Positions 49,465-59,070 of a DNA stretch of 64,000 nucleotides are shown in pieces; position 1 is the stretch's first letter, and every line of letters starts with the position of its first letter. The stretch lies in the NCBI RefSeq assembly GCF_001613935.1, contig NZ_LQCI01000052.1:456530-520529 (forward strand). Reading direction: 5' to 3'. Made by a program: the position numbers and the translations under genes. Origin of the DNA: Amycolatopsis regifaucium. GTDB taxonomy: Bacteria; Actinomycetota; Actinomycetes; Mycobacteriales; Pseudonocardiaceae. The notes under the pieces are model-generated. The model saw only the letters and a list, made by a program, of their open reading frames with translations. It was not told where the DNA came from and did not search any database.

Positions 49465-49910
49465 GCCGTCTCAACTCCGTTGGTCGTGCGGGCGACGGCG
49501 TCCTTGAACGCCATCCATCCGAGCAAGGCGCATTTCACGCGGGCCGGGTACTTGGCCACGCCGGCGAAGGCGATGCCGTCCTCCAGCACTTCTTCGTCCG
49601 GCTCGATCTGACCTTTGCCCTGCATCAGCTCGACGAAGGCGTCCATGGTGGTGAACGCCTCCTCCACGGTGTGCCCGACGACGAGATCCGTCAAGACCGA
49701 CGTGGAGGCCTGGCTGATGGAGCAACCCTGTCCCTCGTAGGAGACGTCGGCGACCTTCCCGTCGTCGACCTTCACCCGCAGTGTCACCTCGTCGCCACAG
49801 GTCGGGTTGACCTGGAACGATTCGGCGTCGAACGGCTCGCGCAGACCGCGGCCGTGCGGGTTCTTGTAGTGGTCCAGGATGATCTCCTGGTACATGCTTT
49901 CGAGGTTCAT
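49461..49910 (-). CDS. sufU: Fe-S scaffold/sulfurtransferase SufU
   Basis: A 149-residue protein with the zinc-site residues of SufU: C38, D40 (NPTCGDEV), C63 (GQGCSISQAS) and C127 (VKCALLGW). SufU accepts sulfur from the SufS persulfide in Gram-positive bacteria. It overlaps sufT (ATGA) and touches the sufS stop (TGATG), so it is translationally coupled to both. Confidence 0.96.
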   Translation of the reverse strand: MNLESMYQEIILDHYKNPHGRGLREPFDAESFQVNPTCGDEVTLRVKVDDGKVADVSYEGQGCSISQASTSVLTDLVVGHTVEEAFTTMDAFVELMQGKGQIEPDEEVLEDGIAFAGVAKYPARVKCALLGWMAFKDAVARTTNGVETA

Positions 49911-51196
49911 CAGGCCACCCCGAAGAACTTCTGCGCCTCGCGGACACCGTTCACCAGGGCGTCCACTTCGGTCAGGGTGTTGTAGACGTAGAACGAAGCG
50001 CGCACGGTCGCCGGGACCGAGCAGGCCCGGTGCAGCGGCCACGCGCAGTGGTGCCCGACGCGGACGGCGACCCCGAGGCTGTCCAGCACCTGGCCCGAGT
50101 CGTGCGGGTGGACGCCGTCGATGACGAACGACACCAGCCCACCTCGGTCGGTCAGGTCGGTGGGGCCGATGATCCGCACGCCGGGGATCTCGCCGAGCCC
50201 GGCCAGTGCCGCCTCGGTGAGGACGTGTTCGTGCGCGGCGACCCGTTCCATGCCGATCGCCGAGAGGTAATCGGCGGCCGCGCCGAGGCCGACGGCCTGC
50301 GACGTCATCGGGGTGCCCGCCTCGAACCGCTGCGGCGGCGCGGCGAACGTGGTCTGCTCCATGCGGACCAGCTCGATCATCGAGCCGCCGGTCAGGAACG
50401 GCGGCATCGCTTCGAGCAGCTCGCGTCGTCCGTAAAGGACACCGATGCCGTACGGGCCGACCATCTTGTGCCCGGCGAAAGCGGCGAAGTCGACGTCGAG
50501 GTCGTGGAAGTCCACCGGGAAGTGCGGCACCGACTGGCAGGCGTCCAGCACGACCAGCGCGCCCACCTTGTGTGCCTTCTCCGTCAGGAACTTGACCGGG
50601 TTGATCGTGCCGAGCACGTTGGACTGGTGGGTGAACGCCAGCACCTTGGTGCGCTCGGTGATCAATTCGTCCACATCGGACAGGTCGAGGCGGCCGTCGG
50701 CGGTGACGGAGAACCACTTCAGCGTCGCGCCGGTGCGCTGGCAGAGCTGCTGCCACGGCACCAGGTTCGCGTGGTGCTCCATCTCGGTGATGACGATCTC
50801 GTCGCCGGGGCCGACCTTGAACCGCTCGGCCCCGGGACCGGCCGTGGCGGCGTTGCTCACCGCGTAGGCGACGAGGTTGATGCCCTCGGTGGCGTTCTTG
50901 GTGAACACCAGCTCGTGCGGGGAGGCGCCGACGAACTCCGCGATCCGCACGCGGGCGGATTCGTAAGCGTCGGTCGCCTCCTCGGCGAGCTGGTGCGCGC
51001 CGCGGTGCACCGCGGCGTTCGAAGTCTCGAGGAACCGGCGCTCGGCTTCGAGCACCTGCACCGGTTTCTGCGACGTCGCACCGGAATCCAGATACACCAA
51101 GGGTTTCCCGTCCCGAACGGTCCGGGTCAGGATGGGGAAGTCGGCCCTGATGGCCGCTACGTCAAGCGGAACAGAGTTAGCCGTGGTGGTGGTCAT
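49910..51196 (-). CDS. sufS: Cysteine desulfurase SufS
   Basis: A 428-residue class II cysteine desulfurase. The PLP-binding Lys is K244 (FAGHKMVGPYGIG) and the catalytic Cys is C384 (RVGHHCAWPLHR). It strips sulfur from cysteine to give alanine and a persulfide, passed to SufU. It is in the suf operon, 39 bp after sufC. Its length and motifs are normal. Confidence 0.97.
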   Translation of the reverse strand: MTTTTANSVPLDVAAIRADFPILTRTVRDGKPLVYLDSGATSQKPVQVLEAERRFLETSNAAVHRGAHQLAEEATDAYESARVRIAEFVGASPHELVFTKNATEGINLVAYAVSNAATAGPGAERFKVGPGDEIVITEMEHHANLVPWQQLCQRTGATLKWFSVTADGRLDLSDVDELITERTKVLAFTHQSNVLGTINPVKFLTEKAHKVGALVVLDACQSVPHFPVDFHDLDVDFAAFAGHKMVGPYGIGVLYGRRELLEAMPPFLTGGSMIELVRMEQTTFAAPPQRFEAGTPMTSQAVGLGAAADYLSAIGMERVAAHEHVLTEAALAGLGEIPGVRIIGPTDLTDRGGLVSFVIDGVHPHDSGQVLDSLGVAVRVGHHCAWPLHRACSVPATVRASFYVYNTLTEVDALVNGVREAQKFFGVA

Positions 51197-51235
51197 CGGG
51201 CCAACTCCTCTCGGTGTAGTCGTGAAGTTCCAGGA

Positions 51236-52006
51236 TCAGACGGCGGCGGTCTCGGGGGAGCCGGTGTACTTGACGTACCCGTTCTCCTCCAGCTCGTCCG
51301 CGAGCTCACGGCCACCGGACTCGACGATCCGGCCGCCCGCGAAGACGTGCACGAAGTCGGGCGTGATGTGCCGCAGGATCCGCGTGTAGTGCGTGATCAG
51401 CATGACGCCGGCGTCGTTGTTCGACTTGAACTCGTTGACACCTTCGGACACGACGCGCAGCGCGTCGACGTCGAGGCCCGAGTCGGTCTCGTCGAGGATG
51501 GCGATCTTCGGCTTGAGCAGCGCCAGCTGCAGGATCTCGTGGCGCTTCTTCTCGCCGCCGGAGAAGCCCTCGTTCACCGAACGCTCGGCGAACTCGGACG
51601 AGATCTCCAGTTTGCCCATCTCCTCCTTGACCTCCTTGACCCAGTGGCGCAGCTTGGGGGCCTCGCCACGGACCGCGGTGGCCGCGGTGCGGAGGAAGTT
51701 GGACATGGACACGCCCGGAACCTCGACCGGGTACTGCATGGCGAGGAACAGGCCCGCGCGGGCACGCTCGTCGACGCTCATCTCCAGCACGTCCTCACCG
51801 TCGAGCAGGACCTGCCCGGAGGTGACTTCGTACTTGGGGTGACCGGCGATGGCGTACGACAGCGTGGACTTGCCCGAACCGTTGGGGCCCATGATCGCGT
51901 GGGTCTCGCCCGACTTGATGGTCAGGTTGACGCCCTTGAGGATCTCCTTGGGGCCCTCCTCGGTCGTGACCGAGGCGTGCAGATCCTTGATTTCCAGCGT
52001 AGGCAT
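51236..52006 (-). CDS. sufC: Fe-S assembly ATPase SufC
   Basis: A 256-residue soluble ABC ATPase; ATG 52006 gives MPTLEIKDLHASVTTEEG, the usual start. Walker A GPNGSGKS (40-47), the insert YPVEVPGVSMSNFLR typical of SufC, signature FSGGEKKRHEI and Walker B AILDETDSGLD are present. It forms the SufBC2D complex. Confidence 0.97.
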   Translation of the reverse strand: MPTLEIKDLHASVTTEEGPKEILKGVNLTIKSGETHAIMGPNGSGKSTLSYAIAGHPKYEVTSGQVLLDGEDVLEMSVDERARAGLFLAMQYPVEVPGVSMSNFLRTAATAVRGEAPKLRHWVKEVKEEMGKLEISSEFAERSVNEGFSGGEKKRHEILQLALLKPKIAILDETDSGLDVDALRVVSEGVNEFKSNNDAGVMLITHYTRILRHITPDFVHVFAGGRIVESGGRELADELEENGYVKYTGSPETAAV

Positions 52007-52041
52007 TTCTTTCCTAAAGTCTGATGTGGACGGACGAGGGC

Positions 52042-53214
52042 TTAGACGCCCACGGCTTCGAGTTCGGCTTCGATCGCGGCCTCGAGGCGCTCGCGCACCT
52101 CGGGGACACCGATCTTGACGAGGATCTCGTGGAAGAACCCGCGTACGACCAGTCGACGCGCGGCGTCTTCGCCGATTCCGCGCGACTGAAGGTAGAACAA
52201 CTGCTCGTCGTCGAACCTTCCCGTGGCGCTCGCGTGGCCGGCGCCTTCGATCTCGCCGGTCTCGATCTCCAGGTTCGGGATCGAGTCCGCCCGCGCGCCC
52301 GGCGTCAGCACCAGGTTCCGGTTGAGCTCGTAGGTGTCGGTGGCCTCGGCGGCCGCCCGGATCAGCACGTCGCCGACCCACACGGTGTGCGCGCCGTCGC
52401 CCTGCAGCGCGCCCTTGTACATCACCCGCGACTTGCAGTTCGGCACCGCGTGGTCGACGAAGAGACGGTGCTCCTGGTGCTGTCCTTCGTCCGCGAAGTA
52501 CAGGCCGAGCATCTCGACGTCGCCGCCCTTGTCGGCGAAGGTCGCCGTCGGGGAGACGCGGACGAGGTCACCGCCCAGGGTGATGACGATGTGCTTGAGG
52601 CTGGCGTCGCGGCCGAGCTTGAGGTGCTGCTCGGAGACGTGCACCGCGTCGTCGGCCCAGTCCTGGACACTGACCACGGTCACGTTCGCCGAATCACCGA
52701 TGACGAACTCGACATTGTCGGCGTAGGTGCCGGAGCCGACGTGGTCGAGGACGATGACGGCCTCGGAGAACTGCTCGGCGCGCACCTGCATGTGCCCGTA
52801 GGCGACCTTGCCCTCGCCGGGGCCGGTGATCTTCACCGTCGACGGCTTCGAGGTCTTCGTCTCCTTGGGCACCGTGATGACGGTGGCCTCGGTGAACGAG
52901 GAGTAGGCTTGCGCGGCGATCCGGTCGCTCGGGACACCCGCGGCGCCGAGGCGCTCGTCGTCCCGGCCGACCTGCTCGATCTTCAGCTCAGGGGCGGCGT
53001 CGGCGTCCACGGTGGCCGAACCCGAGGCGGCGGCGGACCCGTCGTGCAGGCCGCGCAGCCGCTTCATCGGCGTGAAACGCCAGTTCTCCTCACGGCCGCC
53101 CGGGACCTCGAAGGCCCCGACGTCGTAGGAGGTGAAGCGCTCCGCGCGAGAGGTGGCCGGAACGACCACCCCTTCGCGCATCGCTTCGGAAACGTTGTTC
53201 TCGGTAACCGACAT
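52042..53214 (-). CDS. sufD: Fe-S assembly protein SufD
   Basis: A 390-residue protein with the SufBD beta-helix core (EGAGHASATGRFDDEQLFYL; QSRGIGEDAARRLVVRGFFH), and the C-terminal SufBD motif. It has the SufD-type N-terminus rather than the long SufB-type. It pairs with SufB in the SufBC2D scaffold. The stop-to-start gaps are 35 bp to sufC and 2 bp from sufB. Confidence 0.96.
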   Translation of the reverse strand: MSVTENNVSEAMREGVVVPATSRAERFTSYDVGAFEVPGGREENWRFTPMKRLRGLHDGSAAASGSATVDADAAPELKIEQVGRDDERLGAAGVPSDRIAAQAYSSFTEATVITVPKETKTSKPSTVKITGPGEGKVAYGHMQVRAEQFSEAVIVLDHVGSGTYADNVEFVIGDSANVTVVSVQDWADDAVHVSEQHLKLGRDASLKHIVITLGGDLVRVSPTATFADKGGDVEMLGLYFADEGQHQEHRLFVDHAVPNCKSRVMYKGALQGDGAHTVWVGDVLIRAAAEATDTYELNRNLVLTPGARADSIPNLEIETGEIEGAGHASATGRFDDEQLFYLQSRGIGEDAARRLVVRGFFHEILVKIGVPEVRERLEAAIEAELEAVGV

Positions 53215-53216
53215 GA

Positions 53217-54665
53217 CTAGCCGACGGACCCTTCCATCTGAAGCTCGATCAGGCGGTTCAGCTCGAGCGCGTACTCCATCGGCAGCTCACGCGCGATGGG
53301 CTCGACGAACCCGCGCACGATCATCGCCATGGCCTCGGCCTCGTCGAGACCGCGCGACATGAGGTAGAACATCTGGTCTTCGCTGACCTTCGAGACGGTC
53401 GCCTCGTGGCCCATGGAGACCTCGTCGTTGCGGATGTCGACGTAGGGATACGTGTCCGACCGCGAGATCGTGTCGACCAGCAGCGCGTCACAGACCACGC
53501 TGGACCGCGAGTGGTGCGCCCGCTTCGCGACCTTGACCAGGCCGCGGTAGGAGGTGCGGCCACCGCCGCGCGCCACCGACTTCGACACGATGGTCGAGGA
53601 GGTGTGCGGCGCCAGGTGCTCCATCTTCGCGCCGGCGTCCTGGTGCTGGCCTTCGCCCGCGAAGGCGACCGAGAGGACCTCGCCCTTGGCGTGCTCGCCC
53701 ATCAGGAAGACGGACGGGTACTTCATCGTGACCTTGGACCCGATGTTGCCGTCGATCCACTCCATGGTCGCGCCCTCTTCGCACTTGGCGCGCTTGGTGA
53801 CCAGGTTGTAGACGTTGTTCGACCAGTTCTGGATGGTCGTGTACCGGCAGCGGGCGCCCTTCTTCACGATGATCTCCACGACCGCCGAGTGCAGCGAGTC
53901 GGACTGGTAGATCGGCGCGGTGCAACCCTCGACGTAGTGCACGTAGGCGTCTTCGTCGACGATGATCAGGGTCCGCTCGAACTGACCCATGTTCTCGGTG
54001 TTGATCCGGAAGTAGGCCTGCAGCGGGATGTCCACCTTGACGCCCTTGGGCACGTAGATGAACGAGCCACCGGACCACACCGCGGTGTTCAGTGCGGAGA
54101 ACTTGTTGTCACCGGCTGGGATCACGGAGCCGAAGTACTCCTTGAAGATCTCCGGGTGCTCCTTGAGCGCGGTGTCGGTGTCCAGGAACAGGACGCCCTG
54201 GGCCTCCAGGTCCTCGCGGATCTGGTGGTAGACGACCTCGGACTCGTACTGCGCGGCGACACCGGCGACGAGGCGCTGCTTCTCCGCCTCGGGGATGCCC
54301 AGCCGGTCGTAGGTGTTCTTGATGTCCTCGGGCAGGTCCTCCCAGGAGGTGGCCTGCTTCTCCGTGGACCGCACGAAGTACTTGATGTTGTCGAAGTCGA
54401 TCCCGGAGAGGTCCGCACCCCAGTTGGGCATCGGCTTCAAGTCGAAGAGCTTGAGCGCCTTCAGTCGCGCTTCGCGCATCCACTCCGGCTCGGACTTCTT
54501 CGAGGAGATGTCGGTGACGACGTCCTCGTTCAGTCCGCGACGGGCGCTAGAGCCCGCCTCGTCGGAGTCCGCCCAGCCGAACGCGTACTTGCCAAGGGAC
54601 TCGATGGTCTCTTCCTGGCTCATGGGCGCGGTGGTGGGAGTGCGCTGCTCGGCAGCGGCAGTCAT
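53217..54665 (-). CDS. sufB: Fe-S assembly protein SufB
   Basis: A 482-residue scaffold protein. ATG 54665 is preceded by GGAGGG; a longer frame upstream belongs to the sufR overlap. The conserved SufB core is clear (VPKGVKVDIPLQAYFRIN; YVEGCTAPIYQSDSLHSAVV; GSKVTMKYPSVFLMGE; MGHEATVSKVSEDQMFYLMS), with the conserved Cys in EGCTAP as cluster-relay residue. No intein is present, unlike M. tuberculosis SufB. It overlaps the sufR stop by 4 bp. Confidence 0.97.
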   Translation of the reverse strand: MTAAAEQRTPTTAPMSQEETIESLGKYAFGWADSDEAGSSARRGLNEDVVTDISSKKSEPEWMREARLKALKLFDLKPMPNWGADLSGIDFDNIKYFVRSTEKQATSWEDLPEDIKNTYDRLGIPEAEKQRLVAGVAAQYESEVVYHQIREDLEAQGVLFLDTDTALKEHPEIFKEYFGSVIPAGDNKFSALNTAVWSGGSFIYVPKGVKVDIPLQAYFRINTENMGQFERTLIIVDEDAYVHYVEGCTAPIYQSDSLHSAVVEIIVKKGARCRYTTIQNWSNNVYNLVTKRAKCEEGATMEWIDGNIGSKVTMKYPSVFLMGEHAKGEVLSVAFAGEGQHQDAGAKMEHLAPHTSSTIVSKSVARGGGRTSYRGLVKVAKRAHHSRSSVVCDALLVDTISRSDTYPYVDIRNDEVSMGHEATVSKVSEDQMFYLMSRGLDEAEAMAMIVRGFVEPIARELPMEYALELNRLIELQMEGSVG

Positions 54666-55462
54666 GCGGGTTTCCCTCCATTCGGGATCCGTGCTGTGCG
54701 CCCCGGGGAGGGCGCCGTGCTTCCCGGCCGGGATGCGGCCGGTCGACCCGTCGAAGCGACGGGTACGTGTGTGGTGCACGCGTTGTCACCGCGCGCGATG
54801 GTCGCGAGCCGCTGCACGTGTGTACCCAGCAGGTGTGCGAACGCCTCGGTTTCGGCTTCACACAACTGGGGGAACTCGGCGGCGACGTGGGCGACCGGGC
54901 AATGGTGCTGGCAGAGCTGTTCGCCCGCCCCGACCTGACGGGTCGACGCAGCGTAGCCCTCCCTGGTCAGCGCGGCGGCGAGGGCCTCGGCGCGGACGGC
55001 GGGATCCGCGTGCTTCGTGATCGCCTCCCGATGCGGGCCGACGAGCGAGGCGACCCGGGCCTCGGCGAAGGCCTTCACGGCGTCTTCGCCCGCGTGCTCG
55101 GCGAGGAACCGGATGGCCGAGGACGCGAGGTCGTCGTAGGCGTGCCCGAACCGGGCGCGGCCCGTTTCGGTGAGCAGGAAGTTCTTGGCGGGACGGCCTC
55201 GGCCGCGGGGACCGCGGCGGGGCGCGTCGCGGGTCTCGGCCTCGCCGTCGGCCAGCAGCGCGTCGAGGTGCCGCCGGACGGCCGCGGCGCTGATTCCCAG
55301 CTGCTCGGCGACCACGACGGCGGTCATCGGACCCTGTTCCAGCAGCAAGCGGGCCACTTCGTGCCTGGTCCGGCCCTCGGGGCCGATCTGCGCGGGGACA
55401 GGCTGGACGTCGGCGCGGGGCATTTCGCCACCGGCCTCGTCCTGTGTCCCCGTCTTTTTCAC
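54662..55462 (-). CDS. sufR: Fe-S-sensing transcriptional repressor SufR
   Basis: About 266 residues from GTG 55462 (an ATG at 55423 is the alternative). An ArsR/DeoR-like winged helix at residues 30-80 (VVAEQLGISAAAVRRHLDAL) is followed by a [Fe-S] site: GEQLCQHHCPVA and FPQLCEAE supply the cysteines that ligate the cluster in cyanobacterial and mycobacterial SufR. Apo/holo switching regulates the suf operon it heads. The site at 55459-55473 matches the SufR operator I recall for M. tuberculosis. Confidence 0.95.
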   Translation of the reverse strand: MKKTGTQDEAGGEMPRADVQPVPAQIGPEGRTRHEVARLLLEQGPMTAVVVAEQLGISAAAVRRHLDALLADGEAETRDAPRRGPRGRGRPAKNFLLTETGRARFGHAYDDLASSAIRFLAEHAGEDAVKAFAEARVASLVGPHREAITKHADPAVRAEALAAALTREGYAASTRQVGAGEQLCQHHCPVAHVAAEFPQLCEAETEAFAHLLGTHVQRLATIARGDNACTTHVPVASTGRPAASRPGSTAPSPGRTARIPNGGKPA

Positions 55463-55473
55463 AACACAAGTGT
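55459..55473. promoter_or_regulatory. SufR operator over the sufR start
   Basis: On the minus strand it reads ACACT-TGTGT-TGTGA, exactly the ACACT-N5-TGTGA motif reported for M. tuberculosis SufR (from memory). It overlaps the GTG at 55460-55462, which implies autoregulation at a leaderless or very short-leader transcript. Confidence 0.8.
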
Positions 55474-55600
55474 GACGTATTTCCGGGGAGACGGCAAAGA
55501 GGGGTGCCTCACGGAGTGTCGCGCGTCACGTCGCCGCCCTCTTCTCCCCCGGTAACCACGTACCCGTTCACTCTGTTCCCGGCATCGCTACCCTTCGTGC

Positions 55601-57262
55601 GTGGCAGTGGGCGAGCACCCGGCGGGGCGGGACACGGACGAGGCACGGCCCGGGGAAGCTTCAGCGGCGGGATCGGTGGCGACGCTGTCCCCGGGGCGCC
55701 CGCACGAGCCCGAACCGCTCGACGACAAGGAACTGCGCGGACTGCACGTGGTCCGCCGGTTCGGCGCGGTCGGTTCCCTCTTCCTCGCCCTCGGCTCACT
55801 CGGCGCGGGTGCCGCGCCGGTGATCAACCCGGTCCAGGAGATCCCGGTACTGCGGCTGTTCACCCGCATTCCCACCGTCTCGCTCGCGATGGGCCTCGCC
55901 GGGATGGCGATCATCGTGCTGAGCTGGCTGATGCTCGGGCGGTTCGCCCAGCCCGCGCGCCGCCGCCTCGCCACCCAGGGGCAGCTCGCCCGCACCATCG
56001 CGCTCTGGTGCGCGCCGCTGCTGGTCATCCCGCCGCTGTTCTCCCGCGACGTCTACAGCTATCTCGCGCAGAGCGAGATCGTGGCCCGCGGGATGGACCC
56101 GTACTCCCTCGGCCCGGCCGAGGCGCTCGGCGTCTCCGATCCGCTGACCTCCGGGGTCTCCAACATGTGGCGCGAGACCCCCGCGCCCTACGGTCCGCTG
56201 CTGCTCCGGCTCGGTGGCTGGCTCGCCCCGCTGAGCAGCGGGAACATCGTCACCGGGGTGCTGCTGCAGCGCGGTCTCGCGCTGATCGGCGTCGTCCTGA
56301 TCATCTGGGCGCTGCCCAAGCTGGCCCGGCGGTTCGGCGTGCAGCCCGCCACCGCGCTGTGGCTCGGCGCGGCGAACCCGTTGCTGATCTTTCACTTCGT
56401 CGCGGGCGCCCACAACGACGCGCTGGCGATCGGCCTCATGGTGGCCGGGCTGGAGGTCGGTCTCCAGCGGATGCCGGTGCGGTACAAGCACGACGCCGTC
56501 CCGCCGCTGGCGAAGGGCGAATTGCTGTTCATCGCGCTCGGGGTGGTGCTCATCACCCTCGGCGTCGCGGTGAAGATCAACGCGATCCTGGCGCTTCCGT
56601 TCTTCACGGTGATGGTGGCCAGACGCTGGCACGGCCGGATCAAGGACCTGCTCACCGCCGCGATCCCGATGGCCTTGCTGTTCGGCGTGGTGCTCGTGGC
56701 GGTCTGTTACGGCACCGGCCTCGGCTTCGGCTGGGTCGGCGCGCTCGGGACGCCGGGACTGGTCCGCTCGTGGATCTCGCCGACGTCGGAGCTCGCCGCG
56801 CTCGGCGGCGTCCTCGGCATCGCGCTCGGCCTCGGCAACCACACCAACGCGATGGTGCCGATCCTCGGCACGCTCGGTTACCTCGTCGCGGGCGCGGTGA
56901 CGGTCAAATTCCTGTGGGACAGCTTCAACTGGCGCTACCGGCCGATCATCGGCCTCGGCGTCTCGCTGGGCGCGGTGATGGTGCTGCACGTGGCGCTGCA
57001 GCCCTGGTATCTGCTGTGGGCGATCATCCCGCTCGCCGCGGCGGCCGGCACCTCGCGCTTCCGCATCGCCGCGACCATCGTGACCGCCGTCCTGCCGTTC
57101 CTGCTCCCCACGACGGGCAGCACCTTCGACGGCCGCGGTTACGTCCTGCCGTTCGCGTGGGCCGCGGCCGGGGTCGTCACGCTTTTGGGGCTGTTCGTCG
57201 TCCACCGCCTCTCGCCCCTGCTGCTGTCCAGACCGTCCCCGGAGCATTCGGTCCCCGCGTGA
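55601..57262 (+). CDS. mptB: Polyprenol-phosphomannose-dependent alpha-1,6-mannosyltransferase (MptB-like)
   Basis: A 553-residue GT-C membrane glycosyltransferase with about 13 hydrophobic helices. The first large extracytoplasmic loop carries LFSRDVYSYLAQSEIVARGM, the acidic catalytic region, followed by DPYSLGPAEALG. In mycobacteria and corynebacteria MptB builds the mannan core of lipomannan. Divergent from sufR, exactly as in M. tuberculosis, which supports the assignment. GTG 55601 is the start; a hydrophilic N-terminal tail of about 45 residues precedes the first helix. Confidence 0.9.
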   Translation: MAVGEHPAGRDTDEARPGEASAAGSVATLSPGRPHEPEPLDDKELRGLHVVRRFGAVGSLFLALGSLGAGAAPVINPVQEIPVLRLFTRIPTVSLAMGLAGMAIIVLSWLMLGRFAQPARRRLATQGQLARTIALWCAPLLVIPPLFSRDVYSYLAQSEIVARGMDPYSLGPAEALGVSDPLTSGVSNMWRETPAPYGPLLLRLGGWLAPLSSGNIVTGVLLQRGLALIGVVLIIWALPKLARRFGVQPATALWLGAANPLLIFHFVAGAHNDALAIGLMVAGLEVGLQRMPVRYKHDAVPPLAKGELLFIALGVVLITLGVAVKINAILALPFFTVMVARRWHGRIKDLLTAAIPMALLFGVVLVAVCYGTGLGFGWVGALGTPGLVRSWISPTSELAALGGVLGIALGLGNHTNAMVPILGTLGYLVAGAVTVKFLWDSFNWRYRPIIGLGVSLGAVMVLHVALQPWYLLWAIIPLAAAAGTSRFRIAATIVTAVLPFLLPTTGSTFDGRGYVLPFAWAAAGVVTLLGLFVVHRLSPLLLSRPSPEHSVPA

Positions 57263-57281
57263 CGCCGTATCGTGACCTGTC

Positions 57282-58208
57282 GTGAACGCCCCCGCCGTCG
57301 AGATCACCGGGCTGGTGAAGCGCTACGGATCCACCATCGCGGTCGATGGACTCGACCTGCGGATGGAACGTGGCACACTGCTCGCGCTGCTCGGCCCGAA
57401 CGGGGCCGGCAAGACCACCACCGTCGAAATCTGCGAAGGCTTCCTGCGGGCTGACGACGGCGAAGTCCGCGTGCTGGGCATGGACCCGGCGCGGGACGGC
57501 CGCGCGCTGCGGCCTCGGATCGGGGTGATGCCCCAAGGCGGCGGTGCCTATCCCGGCGTCCGCGCCGACGAGATGCTCGGACTGGTCGCCGCGTGCGCCG
57601 CGAATCCGCTCGATCCGGCCTGGCTGCTGGACGTCCTCGGGCTCGCGGGAGCGCGGAAGACGCCGTTCAAACGCCTTTCCGGCGGGCAGCAGCAGCGGCT
57701 CTCCCTCGCCTGCGCGCTCGTCGGGCGCCCGGAACTGCTCTTCCTCGACGAACCGACGGCCGGGATGGATCCACAGGCCCGTCGCCTGGTCTGGGACCTG
57801 CTCGAAGCGCTGCGCGCCGACGGGGTCAGCGTGCTGCTGACCACGCATCTGATGGAAGAGGCCGAAACACTGGCCGACACCGTGGTGATCGTGGACCACG
57901 GCAAGGTCGTCGTCGAAGGCTCGCCGCGTTCGCTGACCGTCGACGCCGGCGAGGCCGCGCAACTGCGGTTCAAGGCCCGCACGAGGCTCGACACGGGCCT
58001 GCTGACCGCGGCCCTGCCCGAAGGCCACCTCGTGCACGAGTCGTCGCCGGGGACCTACCTCGTCGAAGGCGCGATCAGTCCGCAGGTGGTGTCGACGGTG
58101 ACGGCCTGGTGCGCGCAACAGGGCGTCATGCCCGAGGAACTCCAGGTCGGCAGGCGCACGCTGGAAGAGGTCTTCCTGGAGCTGACCGGACGGGAACTGC
58201 GCGCATGA
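57282..58208 (+). CDS. ABC transporter ATP-binding protein
   Basis: A 308-residue ATPase with GPNGAGKTTT, LSGGQQQRL, LLFLDEPTAGMDPQAR and TTHLMEEAE. It is the DrrA/multidrug or lipid exporter type, with a C-terminal extension of about 80 residues. It overlaps the permease gene by 4 bp (ATGA), so the two form one transporter. The order mptB-ATPase-permease-ctaA parallels Rv1459c-Rv1456c. The substrate is unknown. Confidence 0.95.
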   Translation: MNAPAVEITGLVKRYGSTIAVDGLDLRMERGTLLALLGPNGAGKTTTVEICEGFLRADDGEVRVLGMDPARDGRALRPRIGVMPQGGGAYPGVRADEMLGLVAACAANPLDPAWLLDVLGLAGARKTPFKRLSGGQQQRLSLACALVGRPELLFLDEPTAGMDPQARRLVWDLLEALRADGVSVLLTTHLMEEAETLADTVVIVDHGKVVVEGSPRSLTVDAGEAAQLRFKARTRLDTGLLTAALPEGHLVHESSPGTYLVEGAISPQVVSTVTAWCAQQGVMPEELQVGRRTLEEVFLELTGRELRA

Positions 58209-59005
58209 CCACGACGCCCACCCCCCGGTTCGTCCCGGGCACCTTCACCCCCGCCCCCGGTCGCGGTTCACTCGGCAAGATGCTGCGCACGCACGCGAAG
58301 GTCGAGGCGAGCCTCACCCTGCGCCACGGCGAGCAGATCCTGCTGACCCTGCTCATCCCACTCGCGCTGCTGATCGGCTTGTCGCTGCTGGACATCCTGC
58401 CGTCGGGACAGCTCGGCGATGCGTCCAAAGTGGACTGGATCACGCCGAGGATCCTCGCGCTGGCGGTCATGTCGTCGGCGTTCACCGGTCAGGCCATCGC
58501 GCTCGGCTTCGACCGCCGATACGGCGTCCTCAAACGACTTTCCGCCACCGCGCTGCCCCGCTGGCTGCTGATCGCCGGCCGCGTGGCCGCCGCGCTGGTC
58601 GTGGTCGCGCTGCAGGCCGTGATCCTCGGTGCCGTGGCGGCGCTGCTGGGCTGGTCGCCGTCACTCGGCGGGCTCCTCGGCGCGCTCCCGTTCCTGATCA
58701 TCGGCACCTTCGCGTTCGGCGCGCTGGGGCTGCTGCTCGGCGGGGCACTGCGCGCGGAGGCCGTGCTGGCGCTGGCGAACATCGTCTGGTTCGTGCTGCT
58801 GCTCGCGGGCGGCATCCTGCTGGCGCCGTCGACGATGCCGCCGGGACTGGCGACGGTCGTCGAACTGCTGCCTTCGGGCGCGCTCGCCGAAGGTCTCCGC
58901 TCGGTTCTTCTCGACGGCTCGTTCGGCTGGGGCCCGTTCGCGGTCCTCGTCGGCTGGGGGATGGCCGCGGGCGCGCTGGCGAGCAAGACCACGCGGCTCA
59001 CCTGA
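58205..59005 (+). CDS. ABC transporter permease (ABC-2 type)
   Basis: A 266-residue membrane protein with six hydrophobic helices (LLTLLIPLALLIGLSLLDIL; ILALAVMSSAFTGQAIALGF; and so on) and the loop GFDRRYGVLKRLSATALPR typical of ABC-2 permeases. It is translated together with the preceding ATPase. In actinobacteria this pair next to heme A synthase is conserved, so a role around cytochrome oxidase biogenesis is possible but unproven. Confidence 0.93.
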   Translation: MTTTPTPRFVPGTFTPAPGRGSLGKMLRTHAKVEASLTLRHGEQILLTLLIPLALLIGLSLLDILPSGQLGDASKVDWITPRILALAVMSSAFTGQAIALGFDRRYGVLKRLSATALPRWLLIAGRVAAALVVVALQAVILGAVAALLGWSPSLGGLLGALPFLIIGTFAFGALGLLLGGALRAEAVLALANIVWFVLLLAGGILLAPSTMPPGLATVVELLPSGALAEGLRSVLLDGSFGWGPFAVLVGWGMAAGALASKTTRLT

Positions 59006-59070
59006 GGCGGCCGACACAGGGAGACGCGGCCGGTGGAACGCTCTCAGGAAGGGCGTTCTAGCATCGGTTG

